Shown: positions 22,782-33,666 of the stretch, one piece after another
Layout: every line of letters begins with the position of its first letter
How positions within the stretch are numbered: position 1 is the stretch's first letter
Source: Micromussa lordhowensis
Lineage: Eukaryota > Cnidaria > Anthozoa > Scleractinia > Lobophylliidae
DNA length: 64,000 nt
Direction: 5' to 3'
NCBI GenBank assembly: GCA_964020085.1
Contig: OZ026598.1
Location: 14,288,601-14,352,600 of the forward strand
Translations under genes and position numbers: made by a program
The notes under the pieces: generated by a model
The model's database searches: none
What the model was told of the DNA's origin: nothing
Seen by the model: the letters and a program-made list of their open reading frames with translations, nothing else

Positions 22782-23225
22782 TACAGTTTTTGGAGCACCT
22801 CGCTACGCCTCGGCGCTCTTACAATACTAAGTAAAAATAATGAAAGAAAAAATTGATGACTATTTACAAGATTTCTATACAGTTGATCAAAATTACAATA
22901 CAATTACAATGATGAAAGAAAAAAAGAATATGGTTGTTACTTATCGAAAAGATAAGTTTTTAGATGAGCTTTGAATTGATTGACAGATGTTAATTCCCGC
23001 ATAGGTTGGGGCAATGAGTTCCAAAGCGTTGGGCCAGCTACGGCGAAAGCTCTTTCTCCATATGTTTTAGTTCTGCACTTAGGTAATATAAGTAAGTTGG
23101 CGACCATAGACCTTAAAGAGCGTGATGGCCTGTGCGGAGTAATTAAATCAGAGAGATAGCCCGGAGCTAACCCATGTAAAGCCTTAAACGTAATTAAGAG
23201 AATCTTAAAAATGATACGGTTCTTA
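22749..23225 (-). mobile_element. 3' end of a CR1/L2-like LINE
   Basis: Read on the minus strand, the frame from about 23,223 to 22,940 gives FKALHGLAPGYLSDLI, RSLRS, KTYGERAFAVAGPTLWNSLP and FKAHLKTYLFD. This is the usual C-terminal end of CR1/L2-type reverse transcriptases in aquatic invertebrates. The 3' end is a run of ATT triplets (AAT on the plus strand, about 22,749-22,780), a typical tail for this group. The rest of the element is missing, consistent with 5' truncation at about 23,225. Confidence 0.8.
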
Positions 23226-23531
23226 ACAGAGCCCTACAGAAGTTTGCAATAGAATGTAAATAATCTTGGTACTAGGTTTTTGTCTACTTGTTACTGTAAC
23301 GTATGGCGGATTCCGTCTTAACACGTTTGAATTCAAGACACGAACGTAAACAAACTTTACCCACCAGAATTTCCATTCCGGCCGGAAACCGGACTGATTC
23401 GATTCTTGTTTGCTTGAATCATTTTCCTTTCGTGGACAAGGATGATTGTTTCCTTTCAAAGAGGACATCAAAGACAAGTCCGTGACCGAGCGAGCAGCTA
23501 ACTGGAACTGAAGGGCAAATCTTCCATTTCG
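23226..23531. other. Inner flank of the right inverted repeat, no gene recognised
   Basis: This is where the missing 5' exon of the minus-strand transposase gene could lie. Minus-strand frames exist (for example 23,477-23,223), but I see no C2CH THAP pattern. Confidence 0.3.
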
Positions 23532-24215
23532 ACTTCGTCTGGAACGGGTTCGGATTGGCCGGCGTAAACGATGGCGTGAGCAAATGAAGGCCCGAGGGTA
23601 GGCAGGAGGGTGTGATTGTTCTCGGGGTCATTTTACCTTGGTCCACCATGTGAGTGAGAAATTTTACCTTTAGGCCGGGTCGCTAAGCCGTTTTTCAAAC
23701 GGCCGTGCACGAGACATCCGAATAAAGCCGTTTTCGATGGAGCTCAACGGACAAGATTGTGGAGATCGCGGAGAAATAATTTCCTTCCTGTGCCGAAGGT
23801 CCTCGAAGGATAGGCACGGATGTGTTTGGCGACTATCTCCCGAGGGCCACGTGGAGGTTTGAGGCCATCGGAGCCTTTGGAAGGAATTTATGGCCGTTCT
23901 CCTTCAGTTGATCCGGTCGCCGTTCGAGCTCGAGTCTCCTACCTTGTATATATTATATATAGAGAAGAAACCGTTTGAACCTAAACTACGCTAAACCGCT
24001 CTAAATCAGTTAAAAAATCACACAGCACACAAAGAAAGCGGAGCTGGAATTCAGGTAAGCGGTTTTTATTGTAATTCAACGGTAATTTTTCGTTTTTTTT
24101 CGGGTTTACTTCTTTCCCCATACAAATCTTTATAAATATGCAAATCGCTCGAGTCACGTAACAATGCAAAGGTCCACATAGAGCTACTCATATATCGAGC
24201 TTGGGCCACCTGTGG
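23532..24215 (-). repeat. Right terminal inverted repeat (684 bp)
   Basis: Mirror of 5138-5821, with the same length and the same inner end. It finishes GGGCCACCTGTGG directly before TTCCT. The few differences from the left copy are single bases, for example CCCGTTCC against CTCGTTCC near the inner end. Confidence 0.93.
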
Positions 24216-24220
24216 TTCCT
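24216..24220. repeat. Target-site duplication TTCCT, right copy
   Basis: It matches 5133-5137 on the other side of the element. Beyond it the interrupted gene continues as TCA TGC GAT in the original frame. Confidence 0.85.
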
Positions 24221-26475
24221 CATGCGATTAACCGCGGCGATTATATGGTTTGAGTAATAATGTACTCCTCGTAAGCAGAGTGTACATGTGTAGAAGAAGA
24301 CACCAGACTATTTCCCATGATCCTGCTATTCTTTCTCAAGTAAGGGATTTGTTTCGTGTCCCTTTTGTATTGTTTCATAGATGCGGTATAACAAGAGAGT
24401 TGTCAGATTTTGCTATTTCTCACGCCAATGCCGCTATGACAATGAGAGTTGTCAGACTCTCTGGTTACAAACAATGTATGAAGCATATGCGACACGTAGA
24501 CAAGCATATTTCTCTACACTTCGGAGAAATTCATGTGATCCCTTAAGTACCAAATTTCCAGATTTTCAACAGAGATACCAAAACCCTGGGGAAAAGATTA
24601 TAGCATCTTGTATTGCCAGAAATTACTTTATGAAGGAAAAGTTATACAATAACAGAATGTGTCAAATGAGTGCGGATCGGTGGCTTAGTTGTGACCACAC
24701 TTTTAAAGTCTCGGCAAATATTGGCTTTTGGTTTAACAAGAGGTGGGTAAAGCTTTATGACACTCTTTTCATCGTGTTAAATGAAGAGGGAATTGTACTG
24801 AGTTGGAAACTTTGCCGTGGAACTAAATTCATACCATATTTCCAGATATTGCTATAAAACTGGACACATTTCATGCTATTCAAAGAGTTGTGAGCAAAAT
24901 TCCTAAAAAGAAAGGATGTAGCAAAGCACTTAAACAACTTCGAAGGAAAATGATCGATTCATTTAAGCTGATCATCCGTGATCCTGCTGACAAGGGGAAC
25001 ACCTTCACCTTGAACAATATTGAATCGTTTAAAAACCAGTGGAGCACAATGGTACATGATTCTGTTCCGCTTCTCCCGGCTTCCGCTATGCGCGAAATTG
25101 AGAAACTGAAAAAACATGTTCTCGAGGGTTGTTTGTCTGATATACCTCCTTCCGGAGGAACACATGGAAATGAAGCTTTACATAAAACCTTGAACAAGAG
25201 TCTAAAACGGTCAAGAATTGGTTTAAAATTAGCACTTGCGTTTTTGGGAACATTCTTCTACAAATGGAATGAAAGAAAGCTTTCGAGAAAGAACCCCAGG
25301 AAACGAGAACGCTGTAACTTCATACGGCCTGTGGAAATGTACTGTGAACAAACGCCCATTGTACCTGAAGAGGCCGAGTACTTTGGTGCTGTTCTCAACG
25401 CAACAGAAATCTCACAGGCAGCAGATTGTGATTTTCTGATAACATTTCTGAAGCTGGTGACGTTGTGGATTGCATAAACTACCTGCTCTAAGGAGCCTCC
25501 GACACACTTACCAACGATTCCCAATCTTCCGACGACCAGAGTGAAGAAGAAACACTGGAAGATTTTGTTGATTCCCTAAACAATGCGTGTGTTGCCGGTA
25601 TCATTCAGCAGGCATCTAACTTTGCTCTTTTGAGAAAGCAACTTGAGAAAATTAAAGGCCACGATTCCTTGACTGGGAGCAATGGTCATCAAGCAAACCT
25701 TAATAAAAATGTTTATCACATTTTTTCCAGTTTTGAGTCAAGAGGAAAGAGTGACAGTCATAACGCTAACTCCGATCTTGATAGCTTCCTCCTTGCAAAC
25801 AACATGCAAAAGGTTACTATCCCAGGCAATGGAAACTGTTTCTTTTTAGCATTAGCCACCATGATATTACAGCAATTAAGCAATAATACATTAAGCTCTG
25901 AAGCAAAAACACACCTCGAACGAATTGGGCTTGTTAAAGCTTCAAATGCACCGAATGCAGATGTAACTGAAGTAGCTACTACATTATGCCAACTCATTGC
26001 AGACGAGTGGCTTTCGAATCCTGCTGCTTATGAACCATTCCTAACTTCAGAACAAAACTATTACACAGAGGCCATAGCGTTTTTACAGGAAGGTCACTTT
26101 GCTGCAGAACTGGGAAACTCAACGCCACTTGCTTCATCGAACGCACTACGTATCCCCATATTGGTATTTACATCAATGCTAAATTTTCTAGTTTTGCCAG
26201 TGTCCCCGAGACAGAACGTTTTGAATGAGCACCCAATTTTTCTCGCATACGACATGGAATTTGCAGCCCATTATGATGCTGTTGAGTCCATTCGTCGGAT
26301 GACCACAGAGGAGGATGTGTGTCGGCCTCTACCTGCACGGAATACCATCATACCAGATTGCACTGAAAGCTTGCCACAGGTTTCCTGTAGATGTGGTCAA
26401 GGTGCTAAGAGAAAAATAAAAGGAAGCATTTCCTGTCATAAATGTCTGGTTGTAAGTGTTTTCAGAACGTTTTAG
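24221..26475 (+). pseudogene. C-terminal part of an OTU-containing transposase-like gene
   Basis: It continues the gene begun at 4736. In order: LLVSRVYMCRRRH and HDPAILSQV; a core with SADRWLSCDHTFKVSANIGF and LYDTLFIVLNEEGIVLSWKL, which looks like a DDE-type transposase with Asp in CDHTFK; a break near 24,845 where about one module (with the second acidic residue) is deleted; then FPDIAIKLDTFHAIQR, RDPADKGNTF, GCLSDIPPSGGTHGNEALH and IGLKLALAFLG. A frameshift near 25,437 and a TAA near 25,490 follow. The last 281 codons (25,630-26,475) form an OTU cysteine-protease domain with GNGNCFF at the catalytic Cys and AHYDAV at the likely catalytic His. OTU enzymes usually cleave ubiquitin-like chains. 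Their role in this transposase family is unknown to me. Confidence 0.7.
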
Positions 26476-28350
26476 GATGCAGTGATTATTGCTAATGCAT
26501 TAACTGCGGTAATCGCTGTGGAAAGAAGGTAAATATCAGCCAGCCAATCTCGCAAATTGCATCATGAAAGTGAAGACATCACAAGAATACGACATTAGCA
26601 ATGAGTGGCAAATAATATTCCGAGCAGAAGGCAGGCGGAACAACTGTGGTGCATTGGACATTATTTGAAGAGTATGTGTTGCTGGGGTTAATAACAGCTC
26701 TGAGGGACAAAGATTTGCTAGAGCCGGAGATTCTTCACTGAGAATACAGCCGCTTAGTCGGCATTGTTAAATCGACAAGTATGAAGAATTTTTTGAGCAA
26801 AAAAAAAACACAACAGGTGGGGCGAAAATTTTCTGCACTTATTTCAAGCAAAAGGTCATTTGAGACACTAATGAAGGAACAAACCGTCTGAATAATGATT
26901 GAACTAGTTTGAAGGCCCGGTTGCATGTTAAATGCAATTATGGATGATTTTCTCCTACCCAAGGATTCCTAAAGCCGCAAAAACGGAGCGAAATCATGGA
27001 CATCTGGGCAGAGCACGAGCATGTCCTGCCCTTCTTTCTAAGCTCCTCAAGCCTTTACGGAGGAGACGATAAATAATATAAGCTGATAACACAACCTTTT
27101 AATTTTCATCACGTGAGCTACGAAATCAAAACTTCTTCCAAACCTGGTGAGAGGATTTCACGTTATCCAACCACGCCCACGACCGTGGTTCTTAAGATTT
27201 CGTTGTCAGTCAAGACTGTAGCTAAATCAACCAACTCCACAAAGTACAGTACATGTATAAACCCAAATTATAGTTGCGGAACTATACTATTAGAAGCATA
27301 TGATACCAACGCACCTATCACATGCATTCTTTCACACATTGCAGCATTTCAAAAATTATTTTGCCATTATAGCTCGTTATGGATGAGGTTACAACATATT
27401 GATCAGTTTTGGATTGACTTGTAATACACTTGTTATACGTTGCACTTGTGTAAGCGTATATCTTATTTTGTGGTTTCTTGGCGTCACCACACTCTCGGGT
27501 GATTCATTTTTTTCTACGTAGGCATCACTAAACACTGACTAAATGCTGACTAAACGTTGCTGTTATTGTTCACTAGTTGATGTTATTGGAATTAAACCAC
27601 TTATAGGCACTTATAGGCACTTGTAGGCTCCAAATATATTGATGAACAGCAAACCAAATATTATTGATTGAAACGCAGATATCCGAAATGTTGTGTGTAA
27701 CTTAGAGTTATCGATTTCAAGCGCGAAAAGAACATGTGAGCGCAAAATTTGCCTGCCTCGTAGAAACGCGATGCGTGAATGGTAAAGCGGAAAGAAAAAA
27801 TTGTCTCTCCTGAAACCTACCTCACCACACATGTAATCTTAGGGGTTGATTGCGCATTTATTTCTTTTGACCAATGACCAACTATCCTTGAACAGAAAGA
27901 GGAACTACCTTTGTTAGCGTATGTTATTCGTGGTAGTTTCAGCAAACAACACCACCAACAACAACAAAACAAACTTAAACAAGAGACTCCATCTTTTCAT
28001 AGAGGGTTGATGGTTGAAGGTTCCATGTTGAGAGGAGGGGGGAAGGCAGAAGGGGGGTCGAGGATACTAAGTCCAGGGTTATGATCAATGATTTTTTCAT
28101 ATTTTTTAACCAGTAAAATAATAACAATAACACAGCAAATAAATCAAATGAAAATGAAAAGAAAAATGCAAGTGGGAAAAAATTTAAAAAGGTAACCGTT
28201 TTTTTTACTAATTACAGTGGACATTAGGTCTCCTTATATGTAGTGATCGCCCCCAAAGTCAGGGGATGGGGATGGGGTGAAATAGTGAACAGCACACAGA
28301 GATCCCAGTTTGTTTTAGAAATGTGATTATTTTTCAAATAAATAGAGGAC
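26476..28350. other. Stretch without a recognised gene
   Basis: Short frames such as 27,113-27,424 (plus, 103 codons) have no recognisable motif and no clear splice context. A duplicated GCACTTATAGGCACTT-like word lies at 27,600-27,625, and the region is otherwise plain AT-rich DNA. Confidence 0.4.
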
Positions 28351-28368
28351 ATTACACGGTGATGAGAA

Positions 28369-28425
28369 GATATGAATTTTATGTTTGAGTGACAAGAACA
28401 TAAAATTCATATCTTCAAGCTAACG
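28369..28425. repeat. Perfect-stem palindrome
   Basis: Arms GAAGATATGAATTTTATGTT and the exact complement are separated by about a dozen bases. Outer arms ATTACACG and CGTGTAAT extend the symmetry (28,352-28,431). It may be a fold-back remnant of a small transposon. Confidence 0.7.
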
Positions 28426-28431
28426 TGTAAT

Positions 28432-28918
28432 GCCTTTCTTGTTATATTAACATACTGATGACGGCGTTTTTGATGATTTCCCGACTATCTCCAACCACTT
28501 TCCGAAGATTTCCGAAGATTTTCTAAAATTGTTTCGAAGGCCAGACGAACATTCCCGAACATTTTCCGAAAATTTCCGAAGTTGTCCGATTAAGAGACAA
28601 AGTTGATATCAGTGAAGTCATCGATATCTTCACATGTGCGGATATCGTATCGTTTTTGTCAATTTGTTACCACTTGGTATACCACTGACTTTTATATAAT
28701 AACTAAATTTAGAACCCAGAGAAGAATACACATTTGATCATAAATCTAGTGAGATTCACGCTTCGGCTGCAACTCTCAGTTTTCACCAAACTAAAATCGT
28801 AATCCTGCAATGAATACAGTCAAGAATCTGGGATACGATAGATGATCGATATATAAACAACCTCGCCAAGAATCAGGTCTCTGCTGTTTTTCATTCACGC
28901 GTTATTTGCAGAAGTGTG
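28432..28918. other. Stretch without a gene; short tandem TTCCGAAGATT-like words
   Basis: Around 28,490-28,590 the word TTCCGAA recurs about six times with small changes (TTCCGAAGATTTCCGAAGAT and similar). Nothing else is recognised. Confidence 0.4.
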
Positions 28919-29200
28919 TCACCCAAATTTATAGAGCACTGTTCCTTCTGAGGGACACAAACATGGAGGCCGTAAACATCTGCCACTGAGTTTTGCCATT
29001 AAAACGAAACATAATTACTCTAGAGGTCCAACACATTGAAAGAATTGTTTCCTCTAGTGAAAGCACTGTTCAGTTAGCAAAAACCAAAGTGATATCTCAT
29101 ATTTTGACCTACGCGACAGCCTCCTCGGTTTGCGATTTTTCATGTCATGCAACGCAAAAGCTTGGAAATTCAAATGTTCTCTACCACAATAAGAACTCTG
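28919..29200. repeat. Dispersed repeat, copy 2 (related to 19,858)
   Basis: Shares the ordered words listed for 19,858-20,310, including AAATTTATAGAG at the start and ACGCAAAAGCTTGGAAATTCAA at the end, with a shorter middle. No coding region. Confidence 0.5.
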
Positions 29201-31639
29201 TCTAGCTGAAACATTGTGAAACGTTAAGTTGCTATAGGGTCTTTTATCTGTTGATACTAAAACCTCTGAATGAAAGATAATATTCAATTTTGGAATATGA
29301 CTACCTGACATGAAAACCGAGAATACATCACTGGTTTCACAACATCGGGTGACTGTCAAGAAAACTCTTTTGCACTGTTGGCACTGTCCAAGCTCCAGAC
29401 AATATAATTTCTAGGCCAGAATCGGCCAATTTTATTGGAATTTTTAAATTTCTACCATACAGTTATGTTGCAATGGGTATTATTTTCGCAAAGTGCTGTT
29501 AGCCACTTTTAAATAACAATGATTGCTTTGACATACATGTGACATTATGTAACAAGTAATTGGCTGCTGCAAATTGCAAAAGCAATCTATGGGAGTACGG
29601 AGTAGTTGGTAGCGATTTCCGGTGCGGTGATCAACTCCTTTGTTTCCATCAACAAATCAGATTTTTAAAAACAAAAAATTAGGATTTAAGAATTGATTAA
29701 AAATCACTTAGACCGAAATGCAGTTTCCTAAAATTTCGCCATCTTTGACTTCACTTTTGCTCTAATTGCGTTTCCAAAGTAACGCAACTGGGCAATTGAA
29801 TTAATTTGACATGGAGAAATTCAGAACATCTCGGATTTAACACAAGCCTCGGAGCAAACTGTAAACAAGCTCTCGCAGCAATCATCTTATAATATCTTTG
29901 GCTTACTTTTTGCATCACTAGCTTCAAAGGCAACCTCAAACTCAAATGGTCACACGTATTTAAGTTTTGTTTTGCAAAGAAAGCAGTTCCTCAAGCGATA
30001 ATAGAAACAAAAGGTGGAAATACATGGTGTTGCCACACCCTTGGCACCTCATCATGGGGACCGCTCGTTGTCATTTGAGGACTAAATTTGATCATTTATT
30101 AGTTGCAAAAGCCACGTCGCCTTCGCCTTTGTCATGGTACTGGTCATCTGTGCAAAGGGCAATGATTTTTTCGGGGTAAGTAGCTTATTGAAATTGGTTC
30201 AAACTTCTCCCTGTTTCAAAAAGTGTTTTGGAGTGGCAGGGCATTCTGCAGTAAAGCCGCCCGCATTAAAATTTATGCTTATCCTTTTTACCTTTCCTCC
30301 TAGCTAACAGCATCCACTGGGAATTCAAGTGAGCTGACTTCTGACGCGTCGAGGCCATTTCAACCAAGATATCTTCTCTGACGATTGCCTTCATTAGTAA
30401 TTGTAAGTGAAAATTCATTTATTTCATTGACAAATTTCTGTTAATAGTAAAAGCTTTTGTGAAAAATGCCTTCTTATGCGTATTCTCTAGATCTTCTTTA
30501 AAGCTTATAAGAATAAGCTTACATCATGAAGTAAATGGCTTTTTGTGTAGCATTCAGTTCTTTACAGGTAGAAAAACTGTCTCGGCTCGCCTGCTAACTG
30601 CTGGCTATAGTGCTCTGTGTTTTATATTGTACATTGTGGCTGCCAAAATATGATACCGAAAAAAAGGTATGAGGTTATGTAGGCTCGTTTTCCTCAAGTC
30701 TGGTCCGCATGGTCTGGAGAAGAGACGGCTAGACAGCTGAGCGGCAAAGCATGTCTGTGACTTAAATTCACAATTTTGTGATTCTTGCGGCGCTTCTGGG
30801 GACCCGAAATGTCGTCTGATGACCAACCAAAGGCAGGCCCACATGATGCCTATGGCTTGTAACATTTGTACATGTGCCCTTTTTGCCACCTCCACTTTTA
30901 ATTTTGGCCGCCAACCTTTCACATTATTGTTGTACGATTCTATAAAAGAGGTTTTTTTTAGGAAAGAGTAAAGCAGAGCTGTTCGACTGTGGTGTGTCAC
31001 TGATCGCCCACATGTTGTGTGGTATGCATGGTGTTGCAACCATGTTTATGTTTTGCTAGTTCGGTTTGCTTTGGGCCCTGGGGGTTCTCCCATATATAGG
31101 TGCTATAGGTACGTGCCGCGGAAAAGGGTATCGTTTTTGAGGTTCTCGATCCTAGGGTATCACTTGACCCTTTTATTACTGTGTTCCTGGTGTGGTCCTT
31201 AGATAGGGCAGCTAAATTGTATTATCTTATACTGATAAACACCCAGTCACAAATTTGATTGGCTGAAATGGATATTGACAACGGTCTAGATTTTCCCATC
31301 TTGACCAACATCTAGACCGGTAATGTTTTGAAGTGAAAAAGTTGCAAACTAAAATGCAAAATCATTGACTGTTTTCATCTAACAATATTTTTTTCTGTAA
31401 GTGTCAAAAAGCTGAGGAGAAAAAAAAAGTAAAGAGAAAGAGCAAACTTTGAAAGAATTCACCTCGGCACATCGCCATTCGAAAGCAAAATGTCAGTTAG
31501 TACAATCCAGTTACATTAAACAAATTAAATTGTTCTTGTTTTTGCCATAATAAACAACTTATTAACCAAGCTAAGTCGGTCTGTATGGGAGAATCTTGAC
31601 CGAGGTCGTAAGTACAGACCATTGTCAAATCAAGGTTGA
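29201..31639. other. Stretch without a recognised gene
   Basis: A 144-codon minus-strand frame (31,039-30,605) has no motif I know. The segment at about 31,065-31,165 (CCCATATATAGGTGCTATAGGTA and following GGGTATC words) resembles a dispersed coral repeat from memory. I cannot support a gene. Confidence 0.35.
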
Positions 31640-31641
31640 CC

Positions 31642-31769
31642 GGACGGCTAAAAATGATACATTTATTGCCCAATATTTCGGTTAGACAGGACTAACCTTC
31701 ATCGGGGGCTACACTGAAGCTAAGTGTAGCCCCGAGGAAGGTTAGTCCATTTTTAGCCGTCTGGTCAAC
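31642..31769. repeat. Fold-back element containing a hammerhead-like core
   Basis: The ends GTTGACCGGACGGCTAAAAATG and CATTTTTAGCCGTCTGGTCAAC are inverted copies. The centre is a tight hairpin GGGGCTACACT-GAAGCTA-AGTGTAGCCCC. On the minus strand it reads CGATGAAGGTTAG, a loop, then CTAACCGAAATATTGG. This matches the hammerhead arrangement CTGATGA, stem, GAAA except for one base (C for T). Such cores occur in Penelope-like element termini. I infer a palindromic derivative of one. Confidence 0.5.
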
Positions 31770-31775
31770 AGCCTA

Positions 31776-32690
31776 TGACATTTGTGGAGAAACGAGTGAA
31801 AACAGAACTATTGATACAGTCGTTTACCGCAATTGGAATGAGGAAACACATGCAGACCTGCGATGGCCAGGGAATTATAGCAAGAGACGAATGCCAAAGA
31901 TTTCTAAAGGATATAATTGCTGAGAACAAACAAGACTCCCTTGACGCAACTATGCTTGTCTTGTTCCACGACAACCGCCCGTGGTTCTTCAACTCAGGAC
32001 AAGAGAGGAAGCGGAAGTGCATTGAGAAGATGGGTATTTCAGTCCTTGGATATAGCCAACCGAATTCTTTCCTGGAGGTCTACGCTAAGATGGTAGATAG
32101 AGGAGACGCGCTGATTGATCGTTTTCTGGTGACAGTTCCTCGTGGCAACACTCTTTCCCATGCTGAGGTAAAACTTTTTGCAGACAAGCTGAACAACAGC
32201 CCAGTGAAAGATCTCAGGTACATACATGTATGTATACAATCAGCTATATACGATTCACCATGGTGCTCAAGGAAAAGTATCGTACACATTCTCACTGGAA
32301 GCTGAGAAGTTGTTCAATGATCACACTTCCAGCGCTGTAGCAGCTGCCAATGCTGTGTTTAATGGTGAGTCTCAGGAATTCATCGACTCCAAAGATGAAA
32401 AACACATTATAAGATTGTCCTGTATTATTCATGTGTTAAAAGAAGCATTCAGCAATGCATTCGGGACTAATGAACTGTCAGGGGCGAGTGCAGCACAGAC
32501 AGGCAGAGAAGGGGCGAGTGCAGCAGGGGTGAGTGCAGCACGGAATGGCAGAGAAGGGGCGAGTGCAGCAGGGGTGAGTGCAACACGGACAAGTAGCACA
32601 AGGGCAAGTGCAGCAGTCACTGATGATCAGCCACCCACATTCGTTATATCATTGTCATCAATGCGCGGTGCTATTGCTGTCACCAAATAG
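31776..32690 (+). pseudogene. DUF3987-like protein fragment with an Ala/Ser-rich repeat
   Basis: The first frame (31,775-32,305) reads DATMLVLFHDNRPWFF, GISVLGYSQPNSFLEVY and DALIDRFLVTVPRGN. This resembles a repetitive cnidarian family that I recall as related to DUF3987 (helicase/primase-like). Near 32,218-32,240 the reading moves to another frame: YTIHHGAQGKVSYTFSLEAEK, then KDEKHIIRLSCIIHVLKEAF. The change lies in an ACATACATGTATGTATAC palindrome, so a small insertion or a splice event is possible. From 32,475 to 32,610 the coding sequence is a minisatellite encoding GREGASAAGVSAAR-type units. It ends in a stop at 32,688-32,690. The family assignment is from memory and uncertain. Confidence 0.45.
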
Positions 32691-33666
32691 TTTGCAGAAC
32701 AGAGAAATATACTCTCAAAGGTAGCTATTACTACAAATTTAAAAAGTACTGTTGTATTTTAAAAAAGCACACGCTTAGCCCAATCTCGTACGCCACATTA
32801 ATACATCATTCTACCCTGATGCCTCCCTTTTTAATGGCTTAAATGTTCAATAATTTCACGAGTTTCATTTCCAGCTGAATAACACGCAATAATAATATCA
32901 AACCTTCTTATGATGGATACCCCAATCTCAAGTACCCTAATCTTTACATATACAGTACTGAATTAAATGAAAATAACAAGTAGCAATATCAAGTATGAAT
33001 TATCACATGAAAAATGAATGTGTACAATCCCGACATAGATTCACAGAAGATTCACTGAGTTAACGAGAGACAAATCTATCTTGCAAAAGTGAAAGTAAGT
33101 TAGGTAAAATCTAAACATCTCGAAAAAGGAGGGCCTTCAGCGTGTAATAAATACGGTTACAATAAGACCTATTCACATTGTGCGTGTGTAAGTTTTGGTC
33201 TAGTGACATGGTCTGTTAAAATTCCTTGTTATTTTGTTTCCAAAAACTAATGGTATTTGAATAGTGAAATTATCATAAAAAAATTATGACTTTTTAAAAA
33301 CCCTACTCCGCACTGTTCAAAGCAGAGTAGCAGACTAAAAAAACTGAATCTGAATAGGGTCAATATCTGTAAACCTTCTTTCCTGTTCTGAACGTCAAGA
33401 ATTAATCGGGTTGACTGGCTACACTCGTCTACTTTCTGTTTCCATATTCTATGGTGGCACGAACTGAGGTGCTTTCTTCAGTGATTTTATTCTGATCGGG
33501 ACCACTCTATTATCAAACAGTTATCAACCACTGAAAACTTTGAATTCGCGTACTTCATGTAAGTGGGCCAACAACGGCTGACTGAAATGACATCTTATTT
33601 TGCAGCTCTAAATGATGATGATTACCAAATAATGATAATTTTTTAATTTTCAGATAGCCACTCCAG
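32691..33666. other. Likely intron or spacer
   Basis: No gene is seen. It separates the fragment above from an exon at 33,667 that may belong to the same gene. Confidence 0.3.

Larger units (their letters stand above)
5138..24215. mobile_element. 19.1-kb DNA transposon: long TIRs, Pif1-like helicase, P-superfamily transposase
   Basis: Seen: 684-base inverted repeats at both ends (5138-5821 and 23,532-24,215), a 5-base direct repeat TTCCT outside them, and restoration of the host frame when the element is removed. Inside lie two convergent spliced genes, a Pif1-family helicase (10,571-13,881, plus) and a P-type transposase (15,408-21,564, minus). Later insertions are an L1/Tx1-like LINE just inside the left repeat, a CR1/L2 LINE tail near the right repeat, an inverted pair of 335-base MITEs in a transposase intron, and an 0.8-kb TIR element. 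Without the two LINE segments the element is about 14.7 kb. Known: classic P elements are about 3 kb with short TIRs and 8-bp duplications; Polintons are of similar size but encode PolB, an integrase and capsid proteins, none of which I see. Inference: one mobile unit, possibly an unnamed branch of the P superfamily. Confidence 0.82.

Noticed and set aside
5138..24215. Polinton/Maverick identity for the 19-kb element
   Set aside because: Size and long inverted repeats fit, but there is no PolB, retroviral-type integrase, ATPase or capsid gene, the duplication is 5 bp and not 6, and a P-type transposase is present.
5131..24223. An 8-bp target duplication as for classic P elements
   Set aside because: The eight bases next to the left end (CAGTTCCT) and right end (TTCCTCAT) do not match. 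Only TTCCT is shared, and five bases restore the reading frame.
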